From Stomoxys calcitrans (taxonomy: Eukaryota; Arthropoda; Insecta; Diptera; Muscidae): 64,000 nt of DNA. The notes under the pieces were generated by a model. It was not told the DNA's origin. It did no database searches and saw nothing but the letters and a program-made list of their open reading frames with translations. Positions 61,178 to 64,000 of this stretch are shown in pieces. A program made the position numbers and the translations under genes. The stretch is taken from the NCBI RefSeq assembly GCF_963082655.1, contig NC_081556.1, positions 71,037,227 through 71,101,226 on the forward strand, read 5' to 3'. Numbering within the stretch: position 1 is the stretch's first letter; each line of letters opens with the position of its first letter.

Positions 61178-61489
61178 GTAATTCTTTAGATTATTTATGC
61201 TATACTCGTATGATGTTCAATAAAAATTTTTGATAAATTAGTAACATTTTTTTTTTACTTTTAATACCGCCATCGTGGTACATTCACACAGTATGGGTCT
61301 ATGTATATCGTCTTTTTTGTTCGATTGCCATCAAGTTGCATAACAGAGATGGCTATTCCGATTTCAGTGAATTTTTGTTTTTCTCCGTTATTATAAAACA
61401 AAAACACAAATCACAAAAAGTGTGATTTTTTAAAAACTATAGAAAAATTTTTCAAAAAAAAAAAAAAACATAAAATTCAGAAAAATTCA
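61178..61489. other. AGGF1 intron 7 start, no feature
   Basis: AT-rich with a T run and an A run; no exon recognised. Confidence 0.35.
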
Positions 61490-62180
61490 TGAAATCTTTA
61501 TTTGAATTGATAGTATGGTCCATCCGGTTAGTCCAATTTAAGCATACTCTAACATTTCGGCCGGTTTTTCACGAATAAATGCTTCAATGTTGTCTTCCAA
61601 TGCGACAATTAAAGCGGGCTTGTCTGTTTAGACATGAGCTTTAACATAGCCCCACAAAAAATATATAAAGGCGTTAAATCGCACGATCCAGGCCGGTCCC
61701 GAACTTGAAATAAAATGTTCACCGAACCCGCATGTGGCACCGTCTTGTTAAACCACATGTCATGCAAGTCAAACTTTTGCATTTTGGGCAAACAAAAAGT
61801 TGGATATCATCTCACCATAGCGCTCACCATTCACAGATCGTAACAGATTCGCATTGTCTTTGAAGAAGTAGGGTCCAATGATGCCACCAGCCCATAAACC
61901 GTACCAAAGTGTGACTTTTTCTGGATGCATTGGTAGCTCTTGCCATGCTTCTGGCTGATCATCAATCCAAAATCGACAATTCTGCTTATTTACGTACCCA
62001 TTGAGGCAAAAATTAGCTTCGTCATAATGGAAGAAGCGCGGGAAGAACTTTCTTAACAGTGCACGCGTGTTGATGATAAAATTCAATAATTTGCAAGCGT
62101 TGTGTGTTTGTAAGACGATTCATGGTTAAAATATAGACCAAACTTAAGATGTTTGATAGTGAAACAAAACCCGAAACGTG
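61490..62180 (-). pseudogene. Tc1/mariner-superfamily transposase fragment
   Basis: Minus frame 61769-62086 reads FFHYDEANFCLNGYVNKQNC then HPEKVTLWYGLWAGGIIGPY and FKDNANLLRSVNGERYGEMI, a catalytic-core stretch of an IS630/Tc1/mariner-type transposase including the first DE pair. After a frameshift come QDGATCGFGEHF (61609-61760 region) with an internal deletion, and DLTPLYIF near the third Asp. Terminal fragments reach about 61500. It may be the autonomous relative of the MITE at 32386. Confidence 0.7.
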
Positions 62181-62639
62181 CGTGAGCTGTTCAAGCCCGT
62201 GTTACCAAAAAAGATAATAGCGCAAAAAATTGCCCGTCTCTTCCGAAAAATCCTCCAAACGGGCATATAGACCGATCGGTACTATATGGGCTTTAAACGA
62301 AAGGTATTTTGGAGTAAAAGACTAATCTGATATAAAAATCTGGGGTCAAGTTTCAAGATTTTTACATTATCGCACTTAGATCAAAAATAATTGCAAGTAG
62401 AATACGTACTATCAGATTTGTACTTTACTACCAAATACACCCATGTACCGATTGGTTTATCTGCACGCTTGAAGCATGCCCCTAGGTACTTAAACCGAAA
62501 TTATAATATGCGATTTTTATTTATGGCTTACAACGAGTGTAAAAACAAAAACTAAAAAAAAGTTTGGCCTGCAAGTTGAATGTAGTTTTGGGATTTTGCT
62601 CTAATGACGTAATACTTTCTAACCCTTTTGGAATTTCTC
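62181..62639. other. No recognised gene
   Basis: 62265-62420 has words reminiscent of the tandem-unit families (AGACCGATCGG, TTTGTACTTTACTACCAAAT) but too degraded to assign. Confidence 0.3.
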
Positions 62640-62850
62640 ACCCCCAGACCATGATTTGGCACGGGATAACTATGAGCATCACACAGGCTGGAATTTTGAG
62701 CTCCAATCTGTGAGGTGTTCTTCGAAGTTTAGCTGGGAGTTACCGGGCGCGTCCACAGGTTGCGAATAGTGGAATGCTCCATACGGAGTAGCTGCAACGG
62801 CGGTCGCGGACAATCTGCGGTATCTAGTGGGAGTTCTCAGTGAGATCCAA
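62640..62850. repeat. Dispersed repeat shared with 11690-11930
   Basis: GACCATGATTTGGCACGGGA, ACACAGGCTGGAATTTTGAG, GAGTTACCGGGCGCG and ATACGGAGTAGCTGCAAC recur in the same order at 11690-11930. Confidence 0.5.
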
Positions 62851-62877
62851 AATATTTTCAATCACATTATTAATTGA

Positions 62878-64000
62878 AACAAGTAAAAGCGTGCTAGATT
62901 CGGCCGGGCCGAATCTTATATACCCTCCACCATGGAGCGCATTTGTCGAGTTTTTTTCCCGACATCTCTTCTTAGGCAAAAAATGATATAAGAAAAGAGT
63001 TGCTCTGCTATTAAAACGATATCAAGATATGGTCCGGTTCGGACCACAATTATATTATATGTTGGAGACCTGTGTAAAATTTCAGTAAATTGGTATAAGA
63101 ATTGCGCCCATTGGGGCTCACGAAGTAAAATAGAGAGAACGATTTATATGGGATCTGTATCGGGCTATAGACCGATTCAGACCATAATAAAAACGTTTGT
63201 TGATGGTCATGAGAGGATCCATCGTACAAAATTTCAGGCATATCGGATAATAATTGCGACCTCTAGGGGTCAAGAAGTCAAGATTCCAGATGGGTTTATA
63301 TGGCAGCTATATCAGGTTATGAACCGATTTGAACCTTATTTGACACAGTTGTTCAAAGTAAAAATAAAATACGTCATGCAAAATTTCAGCCAAATCGGAT
63401 AGGAATTGCGCCCTCTAGAAGCTCAAGAAGTCAAATCCCCAGATCTGTTTATATGACAGCTATATCAGGTTATGGACCGATTTCAACCATACATGGCACA
63501 GTTGTTGGATATCATAACGACATACTTCGTGCGAAATTCCATTCTAATCGGATAAGAATTGTGCCCTCTAGAGGCTCAAGTAGTCAAGACCCAAGATCGG
63601 TTTATATGGCAGCTATATCTGGTTATGGACCGATTTGAACCATACTTAACACAGTTGTTGGATATCATAACAAAACACGTCGTGCAGAATTTCATTCTGA
63701 TCGGATAAGAATTGCGCACGCTAGAGGCTCAAGAAGTCAAGACCCAAGATCGGTTTATATGGCAGAGTTGTTGGACATCATAACAAAACACGTCGTGGAG
63801 AATTTCATTCTGATCGGATAAGAATTGCGCACGCTAGAGGCTCAAGAAGTCAAGACCCAAGATCGGTTTATATGGCCGCTATATCAGGTTATGGACCGAT
63901 TTGAACCATACTTGGCACAGTTGTTGGATATGATAGCAAAACACGTCGTGCAAAATTTCATTCCAATCGGATAAGAATTGCGCACTCTGGAGGCTCAAGA
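62878..64000 (-). mobile_element. Helentron/DINE-1-like element, 153-bp array, runs off window
   Basis: The 3' end is at the left: AAGTAAAAGCGTGCTAGATT, hairpin ATTCGGCC-G-GGCCGAAT (62898-62914), then TATATACCCTCCACCATGG. CAAGAAGTC-type anchors at 63271, 63424, 63577, 63730, 63843 and 63996 are 153 bp apart except one 113-bp step (a 40-bp deletion). It closely matches the full copy at 19171-20661 in reverse orientation, 42 kb away. Confidence 0.75.

Noticed and set aside
63240..64000. 153-bp repeats as centromeric satellite
   Set aside because: The array is short, bounded by element ends and dispersed in both orientations, so it is a mobile element and not a satellite block.

Overview
The window looks like TE-dense intronic DNA from a higher fly (Brachycera, probably a calyptrate/muscid). 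The species call is inference from fly-like hexokinase and AGGF1 proteins, decayed mariners, a tRNA-derived SINE and repeats ending in the AAAGCGTGCTAAGTTCGGCC motif. No prokaryotic features, CRISPR arrays, rRNA or genuine tRNA genes were found.

Two host genes account for all recognised cellular coding sequence, and they are nested. On the + strand, exons at 9960-10154, 10212-10332, 51413-51549, 55686-55802, (60340-60439), 60499-60907 and 61017-61177 encode the N-terminal part of an AGGF1-like protein (coiled coil, OCRE octamer repeats, acidic/RS-like linker, start of an FHA domain). The gene runs off the right edge. Its 41-kb second intron contains a complete two-exon hexokinase gene on the - strand (start 43313, exon 42461-43313, 31.6-kb intron, exon 10375-10898, 458 aa). 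The hexokinase stop lies 42 bp from the AGGF1 exon-2 donor, so the hexokinase 3' UTR should be antisense to AGGF1 exons 1-2.

A young Ty3/gypsy-type LTR retrotransposon (21171-31985) sits inside the hexokinase intron. It has very long LTRs (about 2.3-2.4 kb, nearly identical), a PBS, a PPT, a gag with an N-terminal RING-H2 finger, a -1 slippery heptamer A AAA AAC at the gag/pol overlap, and an intact PR-RT-RH-IN pol frame. This copy is nevertheless damaged: two in-frame gag stops, a lost zinc-knuckle Cys, Val at the expected integrase Glu, and a 5' LTR missing its first 112 bp. It is inserted in an older repeat whose uninterrupted copy is at 12.66-13.59 kb.

The rest is layered repeat debris. 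It includes: a Helentron/DINE-1-like family with 153-bp tandem units, terminal TATACCCTCCACCAT inverted motifs and a 3' hairpin (full copy 19171-20661, many others); a family with about 130-bp tandem units (7.69-9.33 kb); a roughly 300-bp tRNA-derived SINE (about 12 copies); non-LTR retrotransposon fragments of several lineages (1-2342, 13.64-15.5, 17.1-17.9, 34.7-35.1, 36.7-37.5, 39.2-39.5, 41.8-42.2, 53.0-53.8, 56.6-58.3 kb); mariner/Tc1-type transposase remnants with derived MITEs; and long inverted repeats, including an 890-bp foldback in AGGF1 intron 3.
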